Assembly: GCA_943787985.1 (NCBI GenBank)
Contig: CALSOO010000005.1
Location: forward strand, 434,001-498,000
DNA from: an uncultured Paracoccaceae bacterium
GTDB taxonomy: Bacteria > Pseudomonadota > Alphaproteobacteria > Rhodobacterales > Rhodobacteraceae
Direction of reading: 5' to 3'
DNA length: 64,000 nt
Below, piece by piece: positions 28,205 to 37,139 of this stretch. Numbering within the stretch: the first letter of the stretch is position 1; every line of letters starts with the position of its first letter. A model generated the notes under the pieces. That model did not search any database. It saw nothing but the letters and a program-made list of their open reading frames with translations, and had not been told where the DNA came from. The position numbers were made by a program, and so were the translations under genes.

Positions 28205-29180
28205 GGGATATTTCCTTGCCGGCGAGTGTTCCAATAAGGCCACCACGCGCGAACAAGACGATGAGCAACAAAAGCACACCGAGATAGACGTGCCAATAAT
28301 CCGACAATCCGCCAAGGAGATGTTCAAGCAGAATGAACAACACAGCACCCACCACGGGGCCGAACAATCGCCCGACGCCGCCGATGATGATGAACACCAT
28401 GATCTCTCCACTGGTTTGCCAGCTGAACATTGTGGGGCTGACGAAACGGTTCAAATCCGCAAACAGCGCCCCTGCAAGGCCCGTGATCATTCCTGAAATC
28501 GTGAAGGCGATCAGGCGCAATTTGTAGGAAGTGATGCCCACTGTTTCGACCCGCTCGGGTGATTGACGTGCAGCGTTCAGGGCCAGCCCGAACGGAGATT
28601 TGGCAAGCCTGCCTGCAAACACCAAGACCGCCATGAGGATCACAAAGACGATGGCGTAGAACTGGATCGGGTCAAGGGTGTTCAGCCCCGGAAATCCGTT
28701 GCGCACATAGATCGACAGCCCGTCTTCGCCCCCGTAGGCAGGCCAGCTTATAGAGAAAAAATACAGCATCTGCCCGAAGGCCAGCGTGATCATGATGAAA
28801 TAGACGCCTGTGGTACGCAGGCTCAGGGCGCCAATGGCAAGTGCCGCCAGCCCCGATGTGATGATCGCAATCACCCAGATGACTGGCATGGATTTTGTGC
28901 CCTCGATCAGGAAAGGGGTCTCCATGATGGGGGCATAGCTTTGGGCGTGGCTGGCAAGGATGCCCATAGCGTAGCCGCCCAGCCCGAAAAACGCTGCATG
29001 CCCCAGACTGACCAAACCCCCAAGCCCCAGTGCGATGTTCAAGCCCACGCCAGCAAGTGCTAGAATGGCCGCTTTGGTGGTGAGGGTAATGATAAAGGGC
29101 TCATCCGCCCAAAGCGCCCAAAGCGGTACAAGGAACAGGCCCATCACCATGACAGCGTTCAGGGCAGTTTCACGGCTCAC
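28197..29180 (-). CDS. livM: Branched-chain amino-acid type ABC permease LivM
   Basis: 327 residues with about eight to ten hydrophobic segments and the LivM motif GLNIALGLGGLVSLGHAAFF near the N-terminus. Inner-membrane half of the permease dimer with LivH. Overlaps livH by 4 bases and livG by 8. Confidence 0.93.
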   Translation of the reverse strand: MSRETALNAVMVMGLFLVPLWALWADEPFIITLTTKAAILALAGVGLNIALGLGGLVSLGHAAFFGLGGYAMGILASHAQSYAPIMETPFLIEGTKSMPVIWVIAIITSGLAALAIGALSLRTTGVYFIMITLAFGQMLYFFSISWPAYGGEDGLSIYVRNGFPGLNTLDPIQFYAIVFVILMAVLVFAGRLAKSPFGLALNAARQSPERVETVGITSYKLRLIAFTISGMITGLAGALFADLNRFVSPTMFSWQTSGEIMVFIIIGGVGRLFGPVVGAVLFILLEHLLGGLSDYWHVYLGVLLLLIVLFARGGLIGTLAGKEISHD

Positions 29181-30097
29181 GCTTTGGCTCCGAACAGGCC
29201 TGTGGGCCGTATGATCAAAACGCAGGCCATCAGGATGTAGATCAACATCGACGCCAGCGCGGATCCTGCCGATGCGGCGGTCGAAGGCTCCATGAAGGTT
29301 TTGAACAGCGCAGGCAGCAAAACGCCGCCCATTGTGTCGGTCAGCCCCACAAGTATCGCCCCGATCAAAGCCCCTTTGATAGAGCCGATGCCGCCAATCA
29401 CGATGACCACAAAGGCAAGGATTAACACAGGTTCTCCCATACCGACTTGAACGGATTGAATCGCTCCGACCAGCGCGCCTGCCAGCCCTGCCAAAGCCGC
29501 GCCAAGGGCAAAAACGATTGTGTATAGTTTCGAAATATCGACCCCAAGGGCAGCAATCATCTCACGATCATTCTCACCTGCGCGGATTTGGATACCAAGG
29601 CGTGTGCGACTGATCAAAAGGAAAAGGCCCCCCGCAATGGCGAGGCCGATTGCGATCAGAGTGAGGCGATAAAGGGGGTACTGAATGCCTCCGGGCAACG
29701 TGACCGGTCCAGACAGGTAAGTGGGGATATTTAGAAACAATGGGAACGAGCCGAATATCCAACGAGTTCCTTCAGAAAAGATCAGGATCAGCGCAAAGGT
29801 TGCCAGTACTTGATCAAGGTGGTCGCGGTGATAGAGCCTTCGGATGATGAGGATTTCAACCAGTGCCCCTGCCGCTGCAGCAGCGCAAAGAGCTGCGGCC
29901 AACGCGAGCACAAATGACCCTGTCACCCCCGCGACGGCAGCCGCTGCAAAGGCACCGATCATGTAGAGCGACCCGTGGGCCAGGTTAATCAGCCCCATCA
30001 CGCCAAACACCAGTGTTAGGCCAGCCGCCATCAAAAAGAGCATCACGCCCAATTGCAAGCCGTTCAGCAGTTGTTCAGCAAGTAGGATCAGAGACAT
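29177..30097 (-). CDS. livH: Branched-chain amino-acid type ABC permease LivH
   Basis: 306 residues, highly hydrophobic, with the family motifs LTLVFGVMGLINLAHGSLYM and VGMGEPVLILAFVVIVIGG. First permease gene after the binding-protein gene, from which it is separated by a 57-base gap containing a hairpin. Confidence 0.93.
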   Translation of the reverse strand: MSLILLAEQLLNGLQLGVMLFLMAAGLTLVFGVMGLINLAHGSLYMIGAFAAAAVAGVTGSFVLALAAALCAAAAAGALVEILIIRRLYHRDHLDQVLATFALILIFSEGTRWIFGSFPLFLNIPTYLSGPVTLPGGIQYPLYRLTLIAIGLAIAGGLFLLISRTRLGIQIRAGENDREMIAALGVDISKLYTIVFALGAALAGLAGALVGAIQSVQVGMGEPVLILAFVVIVIGGIGSIKGALIGAILVGLTDTMGGVLLPALFKTFMEPSTAASAGSALASMLIYILMACVLIIRPTGLFGAKA

Positions 30098-30116
30098 AAA
30101 GGCGCTGCCTGTTTGG

Positions 30117-30146
30117 CCCTCGGGAACACTTTGGTGCGCCCGAGGG
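30117..30146 (-). terminator. Hairpin between the binding-protein gene and livH
   Basis: Perfect 8-bp stem CCCTCGGG/CCCGAGGG with a 14-base loop. There is no T tract on the minus strand, so it is more likely an mRNA-stabilising or attenuating hairpin that keeps the binding protein more abundant than the permease. Confidence 0.6.
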
Positions 30147-30154
30147 TCGTTTTC

Positions 30155-31300
30155 CTAGTTGGCGCAGTCAGCAGCGTAGACATCCGCGTGATTTTCAAGC
30201 GCTGTGCCGATGATCTTGTTGGTGAAAATATCACCCTCCTGGATCACTTCGCGTACATAGATGTTCTGGATCGGGTGGTTGTTGTTCCCGAACGCAAAAT
30301 CACCGCGTGTGCTGGCAAAATCTGCGGCTTTCAATGCGGCGCGGAAGGCGTCGGCATCGCCCACATCGGCCTTGGCCGCGGCAGAGATGAGCAGATTGGC
30401 GGTATCAAACCCCTGGCTTGCATAGAGAGACGGCAAGCGTCCGTATTCCGCTTGAAAGGTCTCGACGAATGCCGCGTTTGTGGCGTTGTCGATGTCCTTG
30501 TTCCACTGGGATGTGTTCACCACACCCAATGCGGCCGGTCCAACGGCTTGCAAAATGCCCTGGTCAAAGCTGAAAGCCGGACCAACGACGGGAAGGTCGA
30601 TGCCGCTGTCGGCGTATTGCTTGAGGAATGAAATACCCATGCCACCCGGCAAGAAGAAAAACACGGAATCTGCCCCGGATGCGCGAATTTGGGCGATTTC
30701 GGCGGCGTAGTCTGTTTGGCCAAGCTTTGTGAACAATTCGCCCGATAACGCACCGCTGTATTGGCGCTTGTAGCCTGTAAGAGCATCTTTGCCAGCAGGA
30801 TAGTTCGGCGCAAGGATGAACGAGTTTTTGTAATCGGCCGTGTTGGCATAGGCGCCAGCCGCTTCATGCAGGTTGTCGTTCTGCCATGCGACGTTGAAAT
30901 AATTCGGATGACACCCTTTGCCGGCAAGGGCTGACGGGCCAGCATTCGGAGAAAGGTAGAATTTCCCTTGGGCTGTCGCGGCGGGAACCACTGCCATAGC
31001 AAGGTTGGACCAAATGATGCCGGTCAGGACATCCACTTTTTCGGACTGGATCATCTTGTCGGCCAGCTGCACGGCAATATCAGGCTTGCGTTGGTCGTCT
31101 TCGATCACAACTTCAATGCCAGTGTCGCCAGCCTGTTTCATGGCCAGCATGAAGCCGTCGCGCACGTCGATGCCAAGGCCTGCGCCACCACCCGAAAGGG
31201 TTGTGATCATGCCAACCTTGAGTTTCGCGTGCCCATCCGCAAAGCCCATGCCCGCCGTTGCGGTCAGGCAAGCGGCGAGTGCTAGTGATTTCAATGTCAT
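30155..31300 (-). CDS. Periplasmic substrate-binding protein, LivJ/LivK type
   Basis: 381 residues. Signal peptide MTLKSLALAACLTATAGMGFADG, then a type I periplasmic-binding fold starting KLKVGMITTLSGGGAGLG. Segments such as VLTGIIWSNLAMAV and SFILAPNYPAGKDAL are usual in amide- and amino-acid-binding members. The ligand is uncertain: leucine-like amino acids, amides or aromatic acids are all possible. A PaaX regulator at the distal end of the operon hints at an aromatic compound. Confidence 0.9.
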   Translation of the reverse strand: MTLKSLALAACLTATAGMGFADGHAKLKVGMITTLSGGGAGLGIDVRDGFMLAMKQAGDTGIEVVIEDDQRKPDIAVQLADKMIQSEKVDVLTGIIWSNLAMAVVPAATAQGKFYLSPNAGPSALAGKGCHPNYFNVAWQNDNLHEAAGAYANTADYKNSFILAPNYPAGKDALTGYKRQYSGALSGELFTKLGQTDYAAEIAQIRASGADSVFFFLPGGMGISFLKQYADSGIDLPVVGPAFSFDQGILQAVGPAALGVVNTSQWNKDIDNATNAAFVETFQAEYGRLPSLYASQGFDTANLLISAAAKADVGDADAFRAALKAADFASTRGDFAFGNNNHPIQNIYVREVIQEGDIFTNKIIGTALENHADVYAADCAN

Positions 31301-31320
31301 TGTGTCTCTCCTTGTTGGAC

Positions 31321-31345
31321 AGCGCCGTCTTGCAGCGCTTTTTTT
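31321..31345 (+). terminator. Terminator-shaped hairpin upstream of the liv operon
   Basis: AGCGC/GCGCT with a 9-base loop followed by seven T residues on the plus strand. No plus-strand gene ends here. It lies 20 bases upstream of the binding-protein start, so it could stop antisense transcripts or act in the leader. Confidence 0.4.
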
Positions 31346-31508
31346 ATTTGAGATGTTTGTGCCGTCTTTCTAAGTGGATTACAAACACGACCCGCTTTTT
31401 TGGGTCAAGAAGTAGCAGAAGCCGTGTTTCAGGGGGATTCTAAGTTGACTTTTGGGACTGGTTTGGCCCTTTGGTAGCGCAAACAACTTCGACGCTCAGG
31501 AGCGAAAC

Positions 31509-32450
31509 ATGATAGCCATCGGCGGTGAAAACCTGATTGATTACCTCAAGCAAGCGGATGGCGATGTTGCGGCTCCGGGGGGGTCGCCGTTCAACGTGGC
31601 GATGGGCATGGGAAAGCAAGGCGCGGATGTGTCCTATATCACACCTATTTCCAGCGATGATTGGGGGGATCAGCTCCACGCCCGATTGATTAAAAGCAAC
31701 GTGCGTATTGGAGCCAGCCGTGTGGATGCGCCGACAACGATGGCAATCGTGACAGTGCAAAATGGCGTGCCAAGCTATGTGTTCAAACGCGACGGAACAG
31801 CGGAGCGTGCTGTAGATGTGGCTTTGCTGGAGGATGCAATGCCGTCTGGCTGTCGCGTTTTGCATGTTGGCTCATTGGCACTTGCAGATGACCCGGATGC
31901 GGGTGTCTGGGTTGATCTGTGTGCACGGGCCAAAGCGGCTGGAGTTTTGATTTCACTGGATCCGAACGTGCGTCTGAGCATCGTGCAAGATGCCAAAGCG
32001 TATCGCGCACGGCTCAAACGCATGATTGGTTTGGCGGATGTGATCAAGCTGAGCGATGAGGACCTCGAGGGGCTTTATCCGGAACTTTCGATGACGGATG
32101 CCATGGCGCAAGTGGTGCACGAGTCCGTGGCAAAAGTGGTTGTTGTGACCTGCGGTCAAGAGGACGGTTTTGCCTATTTGAGCGGCGCTGCCATGCGTTT
32201 CCCTGTGATCGTGGCGGACCCATTGGAGGATACGATTGGCGCCGGGGACACCTTTATGGCAACTTTGCTGACCAGCCTTTGCGCGACGGATAAGGCACCT
32301 TCTGACGTTTTGGACAATCTGGATGCAACCGCTTTGCAGATCATTTTGAAGCGGTGTGCGACGGCCGCCGCGCTGAATTGCCAGCGCGAAGGGTGCCAGC
32401 CACCAACGGCTTTGGAGATCGACAATGCTCTCACCGAGAGTGCCTCCTGA
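31509..32450 (+). CDS. PfkB-family carbohydrate kinase
   Basis: 313 residues from the ATG at 31509, chosen because CAGGAG lies 5-10 bases upstream. N-terminal IAIGGENLIDYL and GGSPFNVAMGMGKQGADV bind the sugar; the C-terminal DTIGAGDTFMATLL motif holds the catalytic base near residue 246. Family members phosphorylate fructose, KDG or related sugars; the specific one is not readable. Its TGA overlaps the next ATG (TGATG), so kinase and aldolase are coupled. Confidence 0.9.
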   Translation: MIAIGGENLIDYLKQADGDVAAPGGSPFNVAMGMGKQGADVSYITPISSDDWGDQLHARLIKSNVRIGASRVDAPTTMAIVTVQNGVPSYVFKRDGTAERAVDVALLEDAMPSGCRVLHVGSLALADDPDAGVWVDLCARAKAAGVLISLDPNVRLSIVQDAKAYRARLKRMIGLADVIKLSDEDLEGLYPELSMTDAMAQVVHESVAKVVVVTCGQEDGFAYLSGAAMRFPVIVADPLEDTIGAGDTFMATLLTSLCATDKAPSDVLDNLDATALQIILKRCATAAALNCQREGCQPPTALEIDNALTESAS

Positions 32451-33109
32451 TGCGCCTTTACGTTGACACAGCGGATATTTCCGAATGGGACCGGTTGATG
32501 CCTTTGGGCATGTTTCACGGGATCACCACAAACCCGCTTTTGGCGCATCGGGCAGGGCTGTCTTATGGTGACATAGTTTGGGCCGAAATGGTTGGGCGCG
32601 CCGCAGATCACGGCGCGCAAGAGTTTCACGCGCAAGTGGCCGGACCAGTTGAAGGGTATGTGGCCTTCGCAGAGACCCTGTATGCGCAGGGCCAACGTCT
32701 GGGTATTTCAACTGTCGTAAAGGTGCCGATGGTTGATACCGCGCTGCGTCAAATGTCTGCGCTTCAGGCGCTGGGCGGACCGATATTGATGACGGCTGTG
32801 TATGGCTCCAAGCAAATGGTCACTGCAGCAGCATTTAAGGCAGACTTTATCGCCCCGTATTTTGGGCGGATGATTGAAAACGGAATTGATGCCTATCAAG
32901 AGCTTGAGATCATGGCGCGCATAGCAAAGAAGGACGACGTCGTGACGCGCGTTTTGGTTGCGTCGCTGCGTTCGCCGGATCAAGTCACAGTGCTCGCGGG
33001 CCAAGGGCACGATCACTTTACGCTGTCGCCTGCCGTTATTGATGCTTTGGTGGCAGACGAAAATAGCGTTGCTGCGTTTGAGCAATTCGAAGACGCGGCA
33101 AAGTCCTGA
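32450..33109 (+). CDS. Transaldolase / fructose-6-phosphate aldolase-like protein
   Basis: 219 residues. TIM-barrel class I aldolase: MRLYVDTADI and HGITTNPLL at the N-terminus, Schiff-base lysine K91 in STVVKVPM, and VLVASLRSPDQV near the end. This is the short form like fructose-6-phosphate aldolase, not full-length transaldolase. Paired with the PfkB kinase it suggests metabolism of a keto-sugar phosphate. Confidence 0.88.
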   Translation: MRLYVDTADISEWDRLMPLGMFHGITTNPLLAHRAGLSYGDIVWAEMVGRAADHGAQEFHAQVAGPVEGYVAFAETLYAQGQRLGISTVVKVPMVDTALRQMSALQALGGPILMTAVYGSKQMVTAAAFKADFIAPYFGRMIENGIDAYQELEIMARIAKKDDVVTRVLVASLRSPDQVTVLAGQGHDHFTLSPAVIDALVADENSVAAFEQFEDAAKS

Positions 33110-33147
33110 GCGCTGCGGCAACCGAGTGTGGGCGCCACTATGAGTGA

Positions 33148-33291
33148 CTAACTTTGGAGGCAAATATCGCGTGCAAGGCTTTGCAAGTCATCAGTGGTCA
33201 GCGATTTGTTGAGAAAATCATGCACCACATCATAGGCTTCTGCCCGCGCGCGATCTTCGGGATCAAGTGATGTGATCAGTATAACCCCGAC
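33148..33291 (-). pseudogene. Fragment of a response-regulator receiver domain
   Basis: About 48 residues (VGVILITSLDPEDRARAEAY, then HDFLNKSLTTDDL) look like the last third of a CheY-like receiver: strand with Thr, the DPEDR loop and the lysine equivalent in NKSL. The phospho-accepting Asp and the first part are missing, and upstream the frame loses resemblance. Read as a decayed remnant. Confidence 0.4.
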
Positions 33292-33718
33292 GCTGCTGCC
33301 GAAGAAATTCGTAGGGATAAAAATTACACTGGATTGGCCGATTGCGGCCCTGAGTACGCAGGGCAAGCGTTGGAAAAACGTATTGCCATACACGCATTTG
33401 CGTCGGCTCTTTCGGCAAACGCTGTGGCGCCACGTATCATCGATCGTGCGGTTGTGGCGGGAGGTGCTCAAGCAACCGGGCGAACATTAAAAGACGGAAC
33501 TGAAGATCCGCATGACGATTGATCAAGGAGACGTTGGAAGGCGTAAGTACGCTGGATCCGTATTCACGCTGTGAGCGGTGTGTCCTCGCAGTCTTTTTGG
33601 GCTGTGATCTTGCGATTTGAAGCCATGATGACCAGCGTTTCTCGTTGACTGAATGATTGGCGGACTCTCTAGTGTCTATCAATGTATTCAGATATCTATA
33701 ATTACTTTTGATGGCCGC
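33292..33718. other. Intergenic stretch without a convincing gene
   Basis: About 430 bases between the receiver fragment and lysR. Small open frames exist on both strands but none resembles a known family or has a good start. It likely contains decayed sequence and, near 33660-33718, the lysR promoter (AT-rich TATCTATAATTAC). Confidence 0.4.
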
Positions 33719-34597
33719 ATGACCTTTGATCAGATCAGAACCTTCTTATGGGTCGCCCGCTTGGGTGGCTTTCGCAAAGCCGCAGAGCGATTGCATTTGT
33801 CTCAGCCGGCAGTCTCGACGCGAATTGCAAACCTCGAAGATGAATTGCGCGTCTCCCTTTTTGAACGTGGCCCGGGAGAGTTGGTGCTCACCAAGCATGG
33901 TTCGCTATTACTCACCTATGCGGAGCAAATCCTGTTCGTTGAAGAGGAAATAAAACAGCGCGTCGCTGATCCAGCGGAAACCGAAGGGCTATTTCGTATC
34001 GGAGCGTCCGAAACGATCGCGCAGGCGTGGCTGCCTTCATTTTTGAAAGCTTTCAGCGATCAATACCCGCGGGTGAATGTTGATCTGACTGTCGACATCT
34101 CTCTAAATCTGCGCAGCGCCATATTAGATCGTAGGATTGACCTCGCTCTTCTGATGGGTCCAATTTCCGAGTATTCTGTTGAAAACGTGGCGCTGCCGCC
34201 GTTTGACCTGCACTGGTACAGATCGTCCTCCAACGACGAGGCGGACCTCACTAAAATCCCCGTAATTTCGTACTCCAGTAAAACACGACCATATCGCGAA
34301 TTGATGTCAGAGCTTTCACGCAAGGTCGGGCCCAAGGCGCGCGTGTTTGCGTCTGCTTCTTTGTCGGCCAGTTTGAAGATGATTGCTGCAGGTGTCGCGG
34401 TTGGCCCATATCCCAGAGCGCTGGCAAATGATTTCCTTGAAGCGGGGCAGATCGTTGAGTTTGACCCCGGAATTCAACCTCAACCTCTTGAATTTACGGC
34501 TTCATATCTTTCCGAGCCACGGAGTGTTCTGGCCGAAAATAGTGCCAAAATGGCTCGAACAATTGCAAAAGAATGGGATCAATCGCATCCAAGGTAG
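33719..34597 (+). CDS. LysR-type transcriptional regulator
   Basis: 292 residues from the ATG at 33719. Winged helix-turn-helix in residues 1-60 (FRKAAERLHLSQPAVSTRI), followed by a LysR substrate-binding domain with LFRIGASETIAQAWLPSFL. Directly upstream of, and in the same orientation as, the DUF1445-TRAP-oxoprolinase genes, which it probably controls. An AT-rich 87-base gap follows. Confidence 0.9.
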   Translation: MTFDQIRTFLWVARLGGFRKAAERLHLSQPAVSTRIANLEDELRVSLFERGPGELVLTKHGSLLLTYAEQILFVEEEIKQRVADPAETEGLFRIGASETIAQAWLPSFLKAFSDQYPRVNVDLTVDISLNLRSAILDRRIDLALLMGPISEYSVENVALPPFDLHWYRSSSNDEADLTKIPVISYSSKTRPYRELMSELSRKVGPKARVFASASLSASLKMIAAGVAVGPYPRALANDFLEAGQIVEFDPGIQPQPLEFTASYLSEPRSVLAENSAKMARTIAKEWDQSHPR

Positions 34598-34684
34598 TTC
34601 CAAATTTTCTATCGGATATGATACAAAATGATAATTTGATTAAATTATTAATATTGTGTGAAGCTCTCATAACACTGCGGAGCT

Positions 34685-35515
34685 ATGCCAATGACCGACC
34701 AACCGATGTCTCACGACAACCTCAAATCGCTGTCAGCACAGGATGTGCGCACAGCGATTCGAGATGGAAAGTACTTTGGCCACACATCGGGCCTCGCAGC
34801 AGGGAAGCTCCAATGCAATCTCGCAATTCTCCCTGAGCGATATGCATTGGACTTCTTGCGGTTTTGTCTTCGTAACCCCAAGCCATGCCCTGTGGTTGGG
34901 GTGAGCGAAACAGGTGATCCATACTTGCCAACGCTTGGCCGTGATATCGACATTCGCCATGACGTGTCGCGGTACCGTGTCTTTCGAGACGGTCAACTGG
35001 TTGACGAGCCAAGCAACCTTCAAGAGCTTTGGTCAGACGACCTTGTTTCTGTAGCGCTGGGTTGTTCTTTCACCTTTGAGAACGCCTTGGTGCGTCACGG
35101 TCTGCCAGTTAGGCATATGGAAACCGGGCAAAACGTACCGATGTACAGGTCCAACATAGATTTGGCGCCTGCAGGCCCGTTTGGCGGCAAAATGGTGATC
35201 ACTATGCGTCCGATCCCGGCTGATCAGGTCAAGGATGCCTATGAGATAAGCGGACGCTACCCTCAGGCTCATGGCGCACCTATTGCCCATGGCAACCCGT
35301 CGGATGTGGGAATTACAGACATTTCCAAGCCCGATTGGGGCGAGGCCGTAGAGGTTCGCGCAGGTGAAGTGCCAGTGTACTGGGCCTGCGGTGTCACGCC
35401 GCAAAATGTTCTTCTGGACGCCAAGCTTCCAATTTGCATCACGCATTCGCCAGGTCACATGCTGATCGCAGACGTTGCTGAAGATGCTGAAACGACGATT
35501 TTAACCACAACCTGA
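34685..35515 (+). CDS. DUF1445 protein, D-glutamate cyclase-like / putative hydro-lyase
   Basis: 276 residues (a start at 34694 or 34706 is also possible). The conserved core includes PCPVVGVSETGDP, DIDIRHDVSRYRVF, VALGCSFTFENAL and YWACGVTPQN with ITHSPGHM near the end, as in the YcsI/DUF1445 family. The mitochondrial homologue is known to convert D-glutamate to 5-oxo-D-proline; bacterial members are annotated as putative hydro-lyases. A 5-oxoprolinase-type gene 3 kb downstream in the same run supports a glutamate/5-oxoproline role here. Confidence 0.85.
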   Translation: MPMTDQPMSHDNLKSLSAQDVRTAIRDGKYFGHTSGLAAGKLQCNLAILPERYALDFLRFCLRNPKPCPVVGVSETGDPYLPTLGRDIDIRHDVSRYRVFRDGQLVDEPSNLQELWSDDLVSVALGCSFTFENALVRHGLPVRHMETGQNVPMYRSNIDLAPAGPFGGKMVITMRPIPADQVKDAYEISGRYPQAHGAPIAHGNPSDVGITDISKPDWGEAVEVRAGEVPVYWACGVTPQNVLLDAKLPICITHSPGHMLIADVAEDAETTILTTT

Positions 35516-35538
35516 AAGACCAACAAGGAGACTATAAA

Positions 35539-36564
35539 ATGAAAAAAACGTTATCAATACTCGCGGCAACCACAGCTCTGGCCTCACCGGTATTTGCCGA
35601 AGACCTCTCTGTGGTGGGCAGCTGGTCAAGCTTGCCGTTGCACAAAGCCTATGAGGCGCCTTTCTGGAATGAAACGCTGCCGGCAGCTGGTGACTTCAAT
35701 GTCGAGTTGACGACGCACAACCAGATGAGCCTCGGCCTTGGTGATATTTACCCGCTGCTGGGTCAGGGCGTCTATGATGTTGCCATGACTGTTGCGGACT
35801 ATGCTGTGTCTGACGCGCCTGAGTTGGAAGGCCTCGATGTTCCACTTTTGGCTCTGTCCGCGGATGAAGCACGCGCAATGGTCGATGCGGCCCGCCCGAT
35901 GGTGTCCGACATCTACCGTGACCGTTTTAACTCTCACGTTCTTGCTATCGCACCTTATCCGCCACAGGTTGTTTTCTGTAACGCCGAGATTGCGAATTTG
36001 GGTGACCTTGAGGGTCTGAAAGTGCGTGCTTCGGGTCGCATGACTGCCAAGCTTCTTGAAGCTTTGGGCGCTGAGGGCGTGAACGTTTCTTTCTCCGAAG
36101 TACCGGGTGCTTTGCAAAAAGGTGTGGTTGATTGCGCCGTGACTGGTGCTGGTTCAGGTTACTCTGCCGGATGGTGGGAAGTGTCCACGCACTTGTTGCC
36201 AATTCCTCTGGGCGGCTGGGATTCTGTTGTGACTGCGATCAACCTCGACAAGTGGAACGGCATGTCTGCCGACAATCAAACCGTGTTGAGCGATCAGATC
36301 AAATCCGGCTTTGAAGAACCCGCATGGGCAAGCGCACAAGACGCTTTGGTCAACGACATCGCCTGTCTGACAGGCAATGGCGAATGCCCGTCCGGCGACG
36401 CACGCGACATGACATTGGTCGAGGTCACCGACGCGGATTTCACCCGCGCCCGTGATATCCTGACGGCTGAAGTTTTGCCTGAATGGGCCGAGCGCGCCGG
36501 CGGTGACTGGGCTGCACGCTGGAACGACAGCGTCGGCAAAGTTGTCGGCGTCGAGATCAAGTAA
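35539..36564 (+). CDS. TRAP transporter solute-binding protein (DctP family)
   Basis: 341 residues. Signal peptide MKKTLSILAATTALASPVFA. The family signature region appears as NLGDLEGLKVRASGRMTAKL, with the arginine that usually binds the ligand carboxylate. It binds an organic acid in the periplasm for the DctQM permease encoded just downstream. From context the ligand may be a cyclic or D-amino acid such as 5-oxoproline, which is inference. Confidence 0.9.
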   Translation: MKKTLSILAATTALASPVFAEDLSVVGSWSSLPLHKAYEAPFWNETLPAAGDFNVELTTHNQMSLGLGDIYPLLGQGVYDVAMTVADYAVSDAPELEGLDVPLLALSADEARAMVDAARPMVSDIYRDRFNSHVLAIAPYPPQVVFCNAEIANLGDLEGLKVRASGRMTAKLLEALGAEGVNVSFSEVPGALQKGVVDCAVTGAGSGYSAGWWEVSTHLLPIPLGGWDSVVTAINLDKWNGMSADNQTVLSDQIKSGFEEPAWASAQDALVNDIACLTGNGECPSGDARDMTLVEVTDADFTRARDILTAEVLPEWAERAGGDWAARWNDSVGKVVGVEIK

Positions 36565-36590
36565 ACCATAAGCCAAGGGACGGTCCGACT

Positions 36591-37139
36591 ATGGAACTCA
36601 CGATGATAAAAACCTTGCGTAAGCTCAACAAAGGCGTTGCCCTTCTTGTTGGGGCAGGCCTGCTAACCTGCGCGGCTTTCGTGCTGACTGATATCATCAT
36701 GCGCCAGATCGGGACGTCCCTTGGCGGCACCGAAGAGATCGCGGGCTACGCTATGGCGCTCGCGACGTCATGGGGCATGGCCTACACTCTGTTAGAGATG
36801 GGCCATGTCCGTATCGACATCCTGCGCAGCCGCGCCAACAGCTTTAAACGCGCCCTTTTCGACGTCTTTTCCATGATCGTGATGTCAGGTGTTATTATCA
36901 CAATCGCGGTCAAGGCATGGCCGGTGCTTGAACGCTCGATCAAGAACGGATCGACGGCGAACACACCCCTCGAGACGCCCTTGGTTTGGGTGCATCTGCC
37001 GTGGTTTGCAGGTTGGGTCTGGTTTGCGCTGATGTCCACGATCGTGACGCTTTGCGGGTTGAGCCTGTTGTTAAAGCGTCGCTTTGCAGAGACTGAGACA
37101 TTCATCGGCGCCTTCGCCGAACAGGAGACGCTGCAATGA
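36591..37139 (+). CDS. TRAP transporter small permease (DctQ)
   Basis: 182 residues with four hydrophobic segments (LVGAGLLTCAAFVLTDIIM, YAMALATSWGMAYTLL, VFSMIVMSGVIITIAV, WFAGWVWFALMSTIVTLCGL). A second ATG at 36603 is possible. Overlaps the large permease gene by 4 bases. Confidence 0.88.
   Translation: MELTMIKTLRKLNKGVALLVGAGLLTCAAFVLTDIIMRQIGTSLGGTEEIAGYAMALATSWGMAYTLLEMGHVRIDILRSRANSFKRALFDVFSMIVMSGVIITIAVKAWPVLERSIKNGSTANTPLETPLVWVHLPWFAGWVWFALMSTIVTLCGLSLLLKRRFAETETFIGAFAEQETLQ

Noticed and set aside
30117..30146. Intrinsic terminator ending the binding-protein transcript
   Set aside because: There is no T tract on the minus strand, and the permease genes follow at once; stabiliser or attenuator is more likely.
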